Positions 27,461 to 36,477 are shown, counted from the stretch's first letter. The stretch is 64,000 bases of DNA from Aminobacter niigataensis (GCF_014200015.1 NZ_JACHOT010000006.1:186001-250000), one strand, 5' to 3'. The notes: generated from the sequence alone by a model not told the origin. Numbers and translations: made by a program.

Positions 27461-28648
27461 ATGGAAAACTACATTGCCGAATGGCTCCATCTGGTACTGC
27501 GCTGGTTCCATGTGGTCGCCGCGATAACCTGGGTCGGTTCGTCGTTCTACTTCAACAAGATTGACCGTTCGTTCCGGCCGCCGGAGCCGCCGGTAGACGG
27601 TGTCAGCGGTCAGCTCTGGTCGATTCATGGCGGTGCGATCTACAACTACAGCCGCTACCCGCTTGGCCCCGGTTACGTTCCGGGACAGCTGAAATGGTCG
27701 AAATGGGAATCGCTGGGCACCTGGATGTCCGGTGCGCTGCTCCTGGCCGTGGTCTATTGGTATGGCGCGAGCCTGAACCTCGTATCCGGCAGTGCCGATG
27801 CGCTTTCGCCGGTACTGGCGATATGCGTAAGCATCTTCTCGATCGTCTTCGGCTGGATCGCCTATGACGTGATCTGCAAGCAGATCAACGACGAGCGCAT
27901 CCTGTTTGCCGTGCTCGGCGTCCTGCTTTCCGGTGCGGTGTGGGCGTTCTTCCAGATATTCAGCGGCAAGGCGGCGTTCCTGCATGTCGGCATCGTCATG
28001 GGTACGATCATGGCGGGCAACGTCTGGTTCGTCATTCTGCCGGGCCAAAAGCGCATGCTCAAAGCCATGGCGGATGGAACGATCGCCCAGTTCGACGTCG
28101 GCGCCGAAGCCAAGAAGCGCAACTATCACAACAACTACCTGACCCTGCCGGTGGTCTTCGCAATGATCGGCGCCCATTTCCCGATGGTCTATGGGCATGA
28201 ACTGGGCTGGCTCGCCTTCATCCTGATCAGTGCCGCCGGCGTTTCGGTGCGCTACTTCTTCAATACGATGCACGCTGGCGAGGCCAGGCCCATCTACATC
28301 GCCTTCGGCGCGGCGCTGATCCTGGCCACCATGTTCATGATCGCTCCGACCCCGCGCAGCGTTGTGTCCGGTGAAACGCCCACCGTCACCTACAGCCAGG
28401 TTGCCGACATCCTCACCCAGCGCTGCGTGGCTTGCCATGCGGCAGATCCGTCGAAGGCGGGTTTTGTCGAGGCGCCGCCCAAGGGGCTGATCCTGGACGC
28501 CGCGCCGTCCGCGGTGAAAGCCGCCCAACTTGTCTACCAGCAGGCTGTCCAGACGCATGTCATGCCGCCTGGAAACGTAACCGAGATGACCGACGACGAG
28601 CGCGAACTGCTTCGTCAGTGGATCGAAGGCGGAGCCAAGGCGGAGTGA
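27461..28648 (+). CDS. puuD: PuuD-like membrane-bound urate oxidase with C-terminal cytochrome c domain
   Basis: A 395-residue inner-membrane redox enzyme. The N-terminal 300 residues have the PuuD/urate-oxidase-N pattern (WLHLVLRWFHVVAAITWVGSSFYF near 8-29, then several helices with conserved histidines and NTMHAGEARP). The C-terminal part is a periplasmic c-type haem domain with CVACH at 322-326 and a probable axial Met near 368. PuuD hydroxylates urate to 5-hydroxyisourate and passes electrons to the respiratory chain. Here a different purine-like ring is possible because the usual next-step genes are absent. It leads the catabolic genes, with puuE starting three bases after its stop. Confidence 0.87.
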   Translation: MENYIAEWLHLVLRWFHVVAAITWVGSSFYFNKIDRSFRPPEPPVDGVSGQLWSIHGGAIYNYSRYPLGPGYVPGQLKWSKWESLGTWMSGALLLAVVYWYGASLNLVSGSADALSPVLAICVSIFSIVFGWIAYDVICKQINDERILFAVLGVLLSGAVWAFFQIFSGKAAFLHVGIVMGTIMAGNVWFVILPGQKRMLKAMADGTIAQFDVGAEAKKRNYHNNYLTLPVVFAMIGAHFPMVYGHELGWLAFILISAAGVSVRYFFNTMHAGEARPIYIAFGAALILATMFMIAPTPRSVVSGETPTVTYSQVADILTQRCVACHAADPSKAGFVEAPPKGLILDAAPSAVKAAQLVYQQAVQTHVMPPGNVTEMTDDERELLRQWIEGGAKAE

Positions 28649-28650
28649 AC

Positions 28651-29586
28651 ATGAGCGAACAGGACAGCCAGGGCCCGGCGCGGGATTTCATAGGCTACGG
28701 CGCAACCCCACCAAATCCGAAATGGCCCGGTGGTGCCAGGCTGGCGGTGAACATCGCCCTCAATATCGAGGAAGGTTCCGAATACTCGCCGCTCGACGGC
28801 GATGCCAAGACCGATACCGCGTTGACCGAAGGCGAGGGGATGGACACCGGCATCGCAGGGCGCGATCTCGCCGCCGAGTCGATGTACGAATATGGCAGCC
28901 GTGTGGGCGTCTGGCGGCTGCTGCGCATGCTTGCCGACCGCAACGTGCCCTACACCGCCTTTGCTTGTGCCCTGGCGCTGGAACGCCACCGCGAACTGGC
29001 CGAACGCATTGCCGCCGACGGAGCCGATATCTGCTGTCACGGCTGGCGCTGGGAGAAGCCCTGGCTGCTGACGCGTGAGCAGGAGCGCGAGCACATACAG
29101 CGCGCCATCGACAGCCTGCAGGCAACCGTCGGACGCAAGCCCGAAGGCTGGTGCTGCCGTTACGGGCCCAGCACGAATACACGCGAACTGCTGGTAGAGG
29201 CGCAGATCGGCTACGATTCCGACGCCTATAACGACGAAGTCCCCTATTGGGTCGAGGTCAGGGGCGTCCAGCAGCTCATCGTGCCCTATTCGCTGGTGAC
29301 CAATGACTGCAAGCTGGTGCCGCGCGGTCTTCAGACGGCCGACGAGTTCCATGCTTTGCTGAGAGATGCCTTCGACCAGCTCTATGAAGAGGGCGCTGAA
29401 GCGCCGCGGATGCTGAATATCGGGCTGCATCCGCGTATGGCCGGCCACCCCGGCCGAGCACGCGGCCTTGCTCGATTCCTCGACCACATTGTCGGGCACA
29501 AGGACGTCTGGATCTGTCGACGCGCCGACATTGCCAGCCATTGGAAGACACATTTTCCTGCTCCGGCCACAGGTGCGGAGGCATGA
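28651..29586 (+). CDS. puuE: PuuE-like allantoinase / cyclic-amide hydrolase (polysaccharide-deacetylase fold)
   Basis: A 311-residue cytosolic hydrolase of the NodB-like barrel fold. The PuuE-type start (DFIGYGATPPNPKWPGGARLAV, then IEEGSEYSPLDGD) and the SMYEYGSRVGVWRLL segment mark the metal-independent allantoinase subgroup, which opens the hydantoin ring of allantoin. Whether this member acts on allantoin or on another ring-opened intermediate is unclear. The ATG follows GGAG. Its stop overlaps the start of the M17 aminopeptidase (ATGA), so the two are coupled. Confidence is high for family and moderate for reaction. Confidence 0.82.
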   Translation: MSEQDSQGPARDFIGYGATPPNPKWPGGARLAVNIALNIEEGSEYSPLDGDAKTDTALTEGEGMDTGIAGRDLAAESMYEYGSRVGVWRLLRMLADRNVPYTAFACALALERHRELAERIAADGADICCHGWRWEKPWLLTREQEREHIQRAIDSLQATVGRKPEGWCCRYGPSTNTRELLVEAQIGYDSDAYNDEVPYWVEVRGVQQLIVPYSLVTNDCKLVPRGLQTADEFHALLRDAFDQLYEEGAEAPRMLNIGLHPRMAGHPGRARGLARFLDHIVGHKDVWICRRADIASHWKTHFPAPATGAEA

Positions 29587-31061
29587 GCGATGGGTCATGT
29601 TCCACCTCGGTCGATCGCATACTGCGTGGACCCGATGCCGTCGTGTTGTGCCTGACGGCTGATCAATCGGATCACCCAGAGCTTGCCGCGGTCGAAACGA
29701 GACTTCGCCTCGCTTCAGGCTCCGTTCCGCGGCCGCTCTTCCTGGAAAACCGGAATATGCCAGTCGTCGCTGCCCGGCTCGGCGCCGACATTGCCGACGG
29801 TCGACGCCAGGCGGCGCAGGCCGTGGGCACCTTGCGCAAGATGAAGGTGGAGGGAGCGGCTATCGTCATCCCGTCTCGCTGCCAACTGGGGGACGATCCG
29901 GAACTCAAGCTGCAAGCGATCGCCGAAGGCGCTTTTCTCGCAAACCACGACTTTGTTTCGCGGGCCTTTCCCCGTTCCGGGGAACCTGCCCTGAGGCTGG
30001 GTTTTGCCTTTGGCAGTGGATGGGAGAGTGCCAAAGCCGACCGCGCGCTCGAGAGGGCGCGAGCGATAGCCGATGCCGCCGCGCTGGCGCGCGACCTTTG
30101 CACCGAGCCGCCTAACGTGATGACGCCGCCGCATTTTGCGGCTCGCATGAAAGAACTCGCAATCGAGGCCGGCCTGTCCATCTCGATCATGGGCCGGGCG
30201 GAACTCGAAAAGCAGGGCATGGGCGGGCTGCTGGCCGTGGCTTCGGGCAGCGCCTTCGAGCCGTTGCTGATCCGCATCGACTACAGGCCGGAGGGGGTGA
30301 CGCAGAAGCCGGTCGTCCTCGTCGGCAAGACCGTCACCTTCGACAGTGGCGGCATTTCGCTCAAGCAGGCCCACGGCATGGAGCAGATGAAGGCCGACAT
30401 GGGCGGCGGAGCGGCAGTCGCCGGCGCCATGCAGGCGGTTGCCAGACTGAAGCCTGATCTTGCCGTGACCGCGATTTTCGCGGTCGCGGAAAATATGCCG
30501 GGCCCCAATGCGATGCGGCCAGGGGACGTGCTGCGTACCCATTCCGGCAAGACTGTCGAGGTCATCAACACCGACGCCGAGGGCCGGCTGATCCTGGCGG
30601 ATGCATTGTCATACGCCCGGTCGCTCGAACCACAGCTGATCATCGATCTGGCGACGCTCACCGGCGCGACCATGGGCATCTTTGGCCCGCTCGGCATTGC
30701 CACTTTCTCGACGGCGCCTTCCTGCCTGTCATTGCTCATCGAATCCGACAGGGTCGCCGGCGAGAAGATCTGGCCAATGCCGCTGTGGGATGAATATCTC
30801 GCCTTCCTGGAGAGCCCGGTCGCCGACCTGCGCAACTTCTCGAAGACCGGGCAGATGGGCAGCACGCCAGTCGCGGCGATGTTCCTGAAGCAGTTTGTGG
30901 GCGACGCGCCATGGCTGCATCTCGACCTCTACAACACCTGCTGGTCGGAACAGCCGCACGTCTTCGGGCCTTCCGGACCGACCGGCAGCGGGACCCGCGT
31001 GCTCACGCAATTCGTGCTCGCGCTCGCCGACCGTGATCCCACTCGCAGCTCTTCAATTTAA
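29583..31061 (+). CDS. M17 leucyl-aminopeptidase-family enzyme
   Basis: A 492-residue member of the two-zinc M17 family. The C-terminal catalytic domain keeps all expected residues: K249, D254 and K261 in VGKTVTFDSGGISLK, D272, and D331, E333 and R335 in NTDAEGR. The N-terminal 170 residues are a divergent macro-like domain. House-keeping PepA is normally encoded alone; this one begins inside the puuE stop and sits amid catabolic enzymes. It may therefore hydrolyse an aminoacyl-amide formed in the pathway rather than peptides, which is inference. Confidence 0.87.
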   Translation: MSDGSCSTSVDRILRGPDAVVLCLTADQSDHPELAAVETRLRLASGSVPRPLFLENRNMPVVAARLGADIADGRRQAAQAVGTLRKMKVEGAAIVIPSRCQLGDDPELKLQAIAEGAFLANHDFVSRAFPRSGEPALRLGFAFGSGWESAKADRALERARAIADAAALARDLCTEPPNVMTPPHFAARMKELAIEAGLSISIMGRAELEKQGMGGLLAVASGSAFEPLLIRIDYRPEGVTQKPVVLVGKTVTFDSGGISLKQAHGMEQMKADMGGGAAVAGAMQAVARLKPDLAVTAIFAVAENMPGPNAMRPGDVLRTHSGKTVEVINTDAEGRLILADALSYARSLEPQLIIDLATLTGATMGIFGPLGIATFSTAPSCLSLLIESDRVAGEKIWPMPLWDEYLAFLESPVADLRNFSKTGQMGSTPVAAMFLKQFVGDAPWLHLDLYNTCWSEQPHVFGPSGPTGSGTRVLTQFVLALADRDPTRSSSI

Positions 31062-31079
31062 GCATGAGGACTAACTGAA

Positions 31080-31469
31080 ATGGCAATTCGTACCATCTAC
31101 TCGCCCAAGGTTCTTGTTTCGCCGAACCCGCATTCCCAGGCCACCATGGCCGGCAATCATTTCTACACCGCGACCGTGGCGCTGGATCTGGAAGGCAAGG
31201 TCGTGGGCGTCGGCGACATCCGGGCGCAGACCAGGCAGGCCCTGACCAACCTGACGCACTTGCTCGAAGCGGCCGGTGGCACCCTCAAGGACGTGGCACG
31301 GGTCATGATCTACCTGTCCGACATGCGTTATTTCCAGGGCATGAACGAGGCCTACCGGGAGTTCTTCCACGGCGACGTGCTGCCGTCGCGCGCAACCGTC
31401 ACCGGCACCTTCGGCATACCGGAACTGCTCGTCGAATTCGATGTGATCGCGCATATCGAAAACGACTGA
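31080..31469 (+). CDS. RidA-family enamine/imine deaminase
   Basis: A 129-residue protein of the YjgF/YER057c/UK114 fold, normally a homotrimer. The conserved arginine lies in LPSRATVTG (about residue 102) and the late glutamate in LLVEFDVIA, both matching the active subgroup that hydrolyses enamines and imines to ketones plus ammonia. Within catabolic operons RidA proteins act on specific intermediates (RutC in pyrimidine breakdown, 2-aminomuconate deaminase in aminophenol breakdown). GAGGA lies nine bases before the ATG. Followed after ten bases by an amidase. Confidence 0.88.
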   Translation: MAIRTIYSPKVLVSPNPHSQATMAGNHFYTATVALDLEGKVVGVGDIRAQTRQALTNLTHLLEAAGGTLKDVARVMIYLSDMRYFQGMNEAYREFFHGDVLPSRATVTGTFGIPELLVEFDVIAHIEND

Positions 31470-31479
31470 GGTTCTGAAC

Positions 31480-32874
31480 ATGGCGTTATGGAAGCATGAT
31501 GTGGCCGAGCTCAACGCCGGCTACAAGTTTGGCAGGTTCGATCCGGTCGACGTCTTGTCGGAAACGCAGGCCAGGATTCGCGTCGCCAACCCGATCCTCA
31601 ATGCCATCATCACACCGGACGAGAAGGGGGCGGCTGAAGCCGCTCACGCCAGCGCCATGCGCTGGCGCGCCGGCCAGCCGCTCGGGCCGCTGGACGGCGT
31701 CCCGATCACCGTCAAGGACAACCTGCAGGTGCGCGGTTTGCGCTGCAGCTGGGGCAGCAAGCTGTTTGCCGACCATGTTCCCGACGCCGACGAGAGCCCG
31801 GTCGAACGCCTCAGGGCGGCGGGCGCCATCATTCTGGGCAAGACGAACGTCCCTGAATTCACCTTGCAGGGCTTTACCGACAACCTGCTCTTCGGCGCGA
31901 CGGGCAATCCATGGGACCCGAACCTGTCTCCAGGCGGGTCAAGCGGCGGCGCGGTTGCGGCGACGGCTTCGGGCATGGGCGTGTTTGCCGTCGGCACGGA
32001 CGGGGGCGGCTCGATCCGTCGGCCATGCGGTCACACCGGCCTCTATGGGCTCAAGCCGAGTCCGGGCTTCGTTGGCCGTAGTGGCGGGCTGCCGGGCCTG
32101 CTGCTCGATTTTGAAACCGTGGGGCCAATGACGCGAAGCGCGCGGGATCTGCGTCTCGCGGCGTCGGTCCTGGCTGCCCACGATCCGAACGACCGCGCCT
32201 CCTTCGCTTTCCCCGCCAAGGCGCGCATCGGCAGCTATCGCGTGCCCAAGACCACCAGGATCCTCTATGTGCCACGGTTCGGCTCGGCGCCAGTTGACAC
32301 CGAGATTGCGGCAAGCGTTGACCGCGCGGCCTCGCGGCTCGTCGATCTCGGCTGTCGCGTCGACCAGGGCGAGACGCCGTTCGACGCGGAGATGCTGGAC
32401 GCCATCTGGGGCATGGTCGGGCCGGTTGGGCTGGCCTGGCTGATGCAGACGAGGGATGCGACCCAGGTCAACGAAAGCCTCGTGCCGATGATACGCACGG
32501 GCGGCGAAGTCAACGCTATGTCCTATTTCGACATGCTCACTCAGGTGGGCAGGCTGAGGGCGCAACTGGCGAAGGTCTTTGCCACCTACAATTTCATCAT
32601 GACCCCCAGTATCGCGGCCCTGTCATGGCCGAAGCTGGAGACGCATCCGTCCCGGATCAATGGCATCGAGGTCGGGCCCCGCGGTCACGCCGTCTTCACC
32701 GCCTTCGCCAACGCAGGTGGATTGCCCGGTGTAGCCATTCCCGCCTCGCCATCGTCTGGCGGCCTGCCGATCGGCTTCCAGCTTGTCGGCGCGTTCGGGT
32801 CGGACAACAGCCTCATCGATCTGGCCGAACACTACGACAACGCCTACGGAGGTTATCAATGGCCGGCGATCTGA
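31480..32874 (+). CDS. Amidase-signature-family amidohydrolase
   Basis: A 464-residue cytosolic amidase. The Ser-cisSer-Lys triad is complete: K79 in ITVKDN, cis-Ser S154 in GGSSGG and nucleophile S178 in GGGSIRRPC. Members cleave aryl or alkyl amides, carbamates or transfer ammonia; GatA-specific partners are absent here, so it is a catabolic amidase. It would release ammonia or a carboxylate from a ring-opened amide in this pathway. It overlaps the next gene by 16 bases. Confidence 0.88.
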   Translation: MALWKHDVAELNAGYKFGRFDPVDVLSETQARIRVANPILNAIITPDEKGAAEAAHASAMRWRAGQPLGPLDGVPITVKDNLQVRGLRCSWGSKLFADHVPDADESPVERLRAAGAIILGKTNVPEFTLQGFTDNLLFGATGNPWDPNLSPGGSSGGAVAATASGMGVFAVGTDGGGSIRRPCGHTGLYGLKPSPGFVGRSGGLPGLLLDFETVGPMTRSARDLRLAASVLAAHDPNDRASFAFPAKARIGSYRVPKTTRILYVPRFGSAPVDTEIAASVDRAASRLVDLGCRVDQGETPFDAEMLDAIWGMVGPVGLAWLMQTRDATQVNESLVPMIRTGGEVNAMSYFDMLTQVGRLRAQLAKVFATYNFIMTPSIAALSWPKLETHPSRINGIEVGPRGHAVFTAFANAGGLPGVAIPASPSSGGLPIGFQLVGAFGSDNSLIDLAEHYDNAYGGYQWPAI

Positions 32875-33605
32875 CCTCCCAGGCAGGCGAACTGCTGCTA
32901 TCGGCTCACCGCACCGGGGTCGGTGTGGAGCCTGACATGCCCGCTCCGCAGAGCCGTGCCGATGCCTATGCCATCCAGGATCATGTGTTGCGCCAGCTCG
33001 GCTCGGCGATCGCGTGGAAGATCGGACGGGCGGCCAACGATCCCGAGCCCTATATCGCGCCGATCCCGAAGCTCGGCATCGTGCGACCGGACGGGCGCTG
33101 CGTGTTGCCCCCGGGCGCTGCCCAGCTTGGTGTTGAGGCGGAACTGGGCATGCGGCTTGGCAAGGAGATCACGCCGGAGATGGCAACGTTGGGTCGGGCT
33201 GAGTGCCTGGCGCTGTTCAGCCATGTCGTTCCGTTGCTTGAGATCTTGCACACTCGACTTGCCGGGGCCAACGCCGCAGCGCCGCTTTGGAAACTGGCGG
33301 ATTTTCAGGCCAGCGGCGGTGTTGTTCTTGGGGCGCCCATCGCTTGGACCGGGCAGGATCTGGCTTCGGTTCAGGTCATGGTCAATGGCGAGGCGAGGGA
33401 GGCTAGGCATCCCTTCGGCGATCCGCTCGAACTGTTGCACTGGGCGGTCCGGCATCTCGCGCGGCGCGGCGGGGCGCCGACAGGCACGGTGCTGACCACA
33501 GGCAGTTATACCGGCATCACCCAGGTTGGTGCCGGCGAGCGGTTCGAAGCTGAGTTCTCCAGGTTCGGCGAAGTCAGGACGCAGGTCATTTCGCCCGGCC
33601 ATTGA
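32859..33605 (+). CDS. 2-oxopent-4-enoate hydratase / 4-oxalocrotonate decarboxylase family protein
   Basis: A 248-residue member of the MhpD/FAH-like fold. Recognisable parts are the N-terminal AYAIQDHVLRQLG, the metal-binding VEAELGMRLGKEI (about residues 88-100) and the closing GTVLTTGSYTGITQVGAGERFEAEF, which matches the usual GDxVxxGSxT-type end. Such enzymes hydrate or decarboxylate dienoic keto acids in meta-cleavage pathways. This implies a carbon skeleton of at least five atoms, longer than anything from urate. GGAGG lies six bases before its ATG, inside the amidase gene. Confidence 0.82.
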   Translation: MAGDLTSQAGELLLSAHRTGVGVEPDMPAPQSRADAYAIQDHVLRQLGSAIAWKIGRAANDPEPYIAPIPKLGIVRPDGRCVLPPGAAQLGVEAELGMRLGKEITPEMATLGRAECLALFSHVVPLLEILHTRLAGANAAAPLWKLADFQASGGVVLGAPIAWTGQDLASVQVMVNGEAREARHPFGDPLELLHWAVRHLARRGGAPTGTVLTTGSYTGITQVGAGERFEAEFSRFGEVRTQVISPGH

Positions 33606-33697
33606 TGAAATAACCTGCATAAAAGCCGATAGTTTTTCAATTGTAAGATCAAAGACGTTCGCCGAATACTCTCGGAGACGATTGGGAGAAGACTACT

Positions 33698-34864
33698 ATG
33701 ATGCACCAAGGGACCCACTTCCTGCAGATACCGGGACCTTCGCCCGTGCCGGCGGACGTCCTGGCGGCCACGGGCCGCCAGGTGATCGATCACCGCGGCC
33801 CCGAGTTCGGCGAACTGGGTTCCAAGCTGCTCCGCGACATCAAGAAGATCTTCAAGACCCAGCATGACGTGGTGATCTTCCCGGCTTCGGGCACCGGTGC
33901 GTGGGAAGCTGCGCTGGCCAACCTGTTTTCGCCCGGCGATCGCATCGCCACCTTCGAGACTGGCCATTTTGCCAGTCTCTGGAGCCGCATGGCGATCAAG
34001 CTGGGGCTCAAGCCGACCACGCTCGGCACCAACTGGCGCGCCGGTGCCGATCCGGCCGTGATCGAAGACGCGCTGCGCCAGGACCGCAACCATGAAATCC
34101 GCGCAGTGTGCATCGTGCACAACGAGACCTCGACCGGTTCGACCTCCCGCCTGGCCGATATCCGCGCAGCCATCGATGCGGCCAACCACCCGGCGCTGTT
34201 CGTGGTGGACACGATCTCGGGGCTGGCGTCGGCCGATCTGCGCATGGACGAGTGGGGCATCGATGTCGTCGTGTCTGGTTCGCAGAAAGGGTTGATGCTG
34301 CCGCCCGGCCTGTCGTTCAACGCGGTTGGCCCAAAGGCCCTCGAAGCGTCGAAGGCTGGCGGCATGCCTCGCTCCTATTGGGACTGGAGCGAGATGATCG
34401 CCATCAACAAGAGCGGCTACTTTCCCTACACCCCGGCCACCAATCTGCTGTTCGGCCTGTCGCTCGTGCTCGACAAGCTGCTCGACGAAGGACTGGAGGC
34501 CGTGTTTGCTCGCCACGAGCGCCTTGCCGAGGCCACCCGCCGCGCAGTCCAGGCCTGGGGACTCGAGAACCTCTGCAACTCTCCGATCCACTATTCGCCG
34601 GTGCTCACCACCGTCATGATGCCGGAGGGCCATAGCGCCGATGCCTACCGTCGGATCGCGCTGGAAAAGTTCAACATGTCGCTTGGGTCGGGCCTGTCGA
34701 AGGTTGCGGACAAGGTGTTCCGCATCGGCCATCTTGGCAACATCAACGAACTGACGCTTGCCGGCACGCTTGCCGGCTGCGAGATGAGCCTCGACCTCGC
34801 CGGCGTTCCGCATCAGCGCGGTGGCGTCGACGTGGCGATGAAATACCTCGCGGAAACGGCTTGA
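33698..34864 (+). CDS. Class V aminotransferase, serine/alanine/ureidoglycine-glyoxylate type
   Basis: A 388-residue PLP enzyme of fold I. The N-terminus LQIPGPSPVPADVLAATGRQVIDHRGPEF and PLP lysine K197 in VSGSQKGLMLPPG identify the glyoxylate aminotransferase group. Relatives include serine-glyoxylate aminotransferase, alanine-glyoxylate aminotransferase and the PucG enzyme that uses ureidoglycine in purine breakdown. In a PuuD/PuuE cluster the last is attractive, but sequence alone does not decide. GGGAGAAG precedes the ATG. A 92-base gap before it may contain a separate promoter. Confidence 0.87.
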   Translation: MMHQGTHFLQIPGPSPVPADVLAATGRQVIDHRGPEFGELGSKLLRDIKKIFKTQHDVVIFPASGTGAWEAALANLFSPGDRIATFETGHFASLWSRMAIKLGLKPTTLGTNWRAGADPAVIEDALRQDRNHEIRAVCIVHNETSTGSTSRLADIRAAIDAANHPALFVVDTISGLASADLRMDEWGIDVVVSGSQKGLMLPPGLSFNAVGPKALEASKAGGMPRSYWDWSEMIAINKSGYFPYTPATNLLFGLSLVLDKLLDEGLEAVFARHERLAEATRRAVQAWGLENLCNSPIHYSPVLTTVMMPEGHSADAYRRIALEKFNMSLGSGLSKVADKVFRIGHLGNINELTLAGTLAGCEMSLDLAGVPHQRGGVDVAMKYLAETA

Positions 34865-34969
34865 GGGTTGGTCGCCATGACGGCACTGGCAGAGGCTGGG
34901 CACGATCCCCGTCTTCGCCGATGTTCGCGATCGATCTAAATGGCGCGAAATGAATTTTGGGAGGACATC

Positions 34970-35368
34970 ATGAAATCGACGACGAAAATCGAACAGGGCG
35001 ACATCGAGCGGGTGTTGGCGGCAGCTGTAGCTGAGGCAGCCTCCAACGGCTGGAACGTCAGCGTCGCCGCAGTCGATCCCGGTGGCCATCTATTGGGGTT
35101 CATCCGGCGTGACGGCGCCAACGCCGCTTCGGCCGAGGTGGCCGTGGCGAAGGCACGTACGGCTGCAATCTTCAACGGTCCGACAGGTGCACTGGAGGAT
35201 CGCATCGCAGGTCGTCCAGGCGTCATGACCTTGCCGGGTGCAACACCGCTGCGTGGCGGGCTGCCGCTTGTCGCAGGTGGCGAGCTTGTCGGCGCTATCG
35301 GCGTTTCCGGCGTCGCACCGCAGCAGGACGAGCAGATCGCGCAGGCAGGGGCCGCAGCACTCGGTTGA
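34970..35368 (+). CDS. GlcG/HbpS-family small protein
   Basis: A 132-residue protein of the GlcG/HbpS (DUF336) family, recognised by the VSVAAVDPGGHLLGFIRRDGA segment (about 29-50) and the closing GAIGVSGVAPQQDEQIAQAGA. Members bind haem or act as accessory subunits encoded in many catabolic operons; their reaction is usually unknown. The start is set at the ATG with GGGAGG five bases upstream, not at an earlier in-frame ATG at 34940. It lies between the aminotransferase and dehydrogenase genes. Confidence 0.82.
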   Translation: MKSTTKIEQGDIERVLAAAVAEAASNGWNVSVAAVDPGGHLLGFIRRDGANAASAEVAVAKARTAAIFNGPTGALEDRIAGRPGVMTLPGATPLRGGLPLVAGGELVGAIGVSGVAPQQDEQIAQAGAAALG

Positions 35369-35427
35369 CTTGCCATCACCCGCTCGCAACGGTGCCTCGG
35401 CATCACCCGCTTCAAGAAGGCAACGCC

Positions 35428-36450
35428 GTGTCCAATCTGAAAGTCCTGTTTGCTACCTTCCGCGCCCCACGGCATCAGAAGATAGCCATGGAGGCTGCGC
35501 CCGAGGGGCTCGACATTACGATGTGCGAAGCGCCGTCGCGTGCCGAGCTCCTGGAGCAGCTGCCGCTCGCCGATGTCTTCATAAGCGAGCGCAGCGGCTT
35601 GATCGATGCGGAGATGCTTGCCACCGGCCGCAGGCTTCGCCTGGTCCAGCGGCTCGGTCGCATGACACATGACATCGACGCGGACGCGGCGCGAAAGGCT
35701 GGCATACCCGTGTGCCGATGGCCGCTGCGCGGCTGCTCGATGGTTGCCGAGCACGCCATGATGCAGGTGTTGTCCTTGGTCAAGGCCAGCCGCGAGGCGG
35801 AGCATGCGCTGGTTGCTACGCCAGACTGGGGGACGCCGCCCAAGAAATGCGACGAGAACCATTTTGCCTACAACTGGACGGAGCGCCGCAAGATCCGCTC
35901 GCTGGCCGGCGCGACGGTCGGCATTCTCGGATTCGGCGAGATTGGTGCCGAACTTGCCGTTCGGCTGCGGGCCTTCGATTGCGAGGTCTTGTACAACAAG
36001 CGGTCGCGGCTGCCGGCGGCGGTCGAAGCCGAGTTCGGCGTCGAATATGCGGATATCGATTCCATACGCGCGCGCAGCGACGTCCTCTGCATCCTGCTGC
36101 CGCATGGCGAGGGCATTGGCGAGATGATCGACCATGCTTTCATCGAGCGGATGAAGCCGGGCGCCTATCTCGTTTCGACGGGGGCAAGCACGGTTCTCAA
36201 CGAGGCCGACGTGGCCGCCGCCTATCGCGTCGGCATCCTGTCGGGCGTGGCGACGGACGGCTGGACCTGGGAGCCGGTGCCGCGTGACAACCCGTTGCTG
36301 CGCCTTGCCGACGACCCGCAGGCGAATGTGGTCTTTACTCCCCACATTGCTGGCGGCGTGCGCTCGAATGACAGGTCGATGCGCGAACTCGAATGGGAGA
36401 ACATCCGGCGCCTGATGGATGGCCGGGAACTGCGTCACCGAGTTGTCTGA
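35428..36450 (+). CDS. D-isomer-specific 2-hydroxyacid dehydrogenase-like protein with altered catalytic site
   Basis: A 340-residue NAD(P)-binding protein. The Rossmann motif GILGFGEIG (GxGxxG at 168-173) is intact, and of the catalytic trio Glu282 (WTWEP) and His306 (TPHIAGG) remain. The substrate-binding arginine of the normal NxxRG motif is replaced: the segment reads LVSTGASTVLN, with Ala253 where Arg belongs. It may therefore not reduce 2-keto acids in the usual way. GTG 35428 is preferred as start (GAAGG seven bases upstream), though TTG 35365 overlapping the previous stop is possible. The protein is cotranscribed with the amidohydrolase that follows. Confidence 0.82.
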   Translation: MSNLKVLFATFRAPRHQKIAMEAAPEGLDITMCEAPSRAELLEQLPLADVFISERSGLIDAEMLATGRRLRLVQRLGRMTHDIDADAARKAGIPVCRWPLRGCSMVAEHAMMQVLSLVKASREAEHALVATPDWGTPPKKCDENHFAYNWTERRKIRSLAGATVGILGFGEIGAELAVRLRAFDCEVLYNKRSRLPAAVEAEFGVEYADIDSIRARSDVLCILLPHGEGIGEMIDHAFIERMKPGAYLVSTGASTVLNEADVAAAYRVGILSGVATDGWTWEPVPRDNPLLRLADDPQANVVFTPHIAGGVRSNDRSMRELEWENIRRLMDGRELRHRVV

Positions 36451-36477
36451 CAAGGCTGAAAGGCGGGAGACAAAGGC

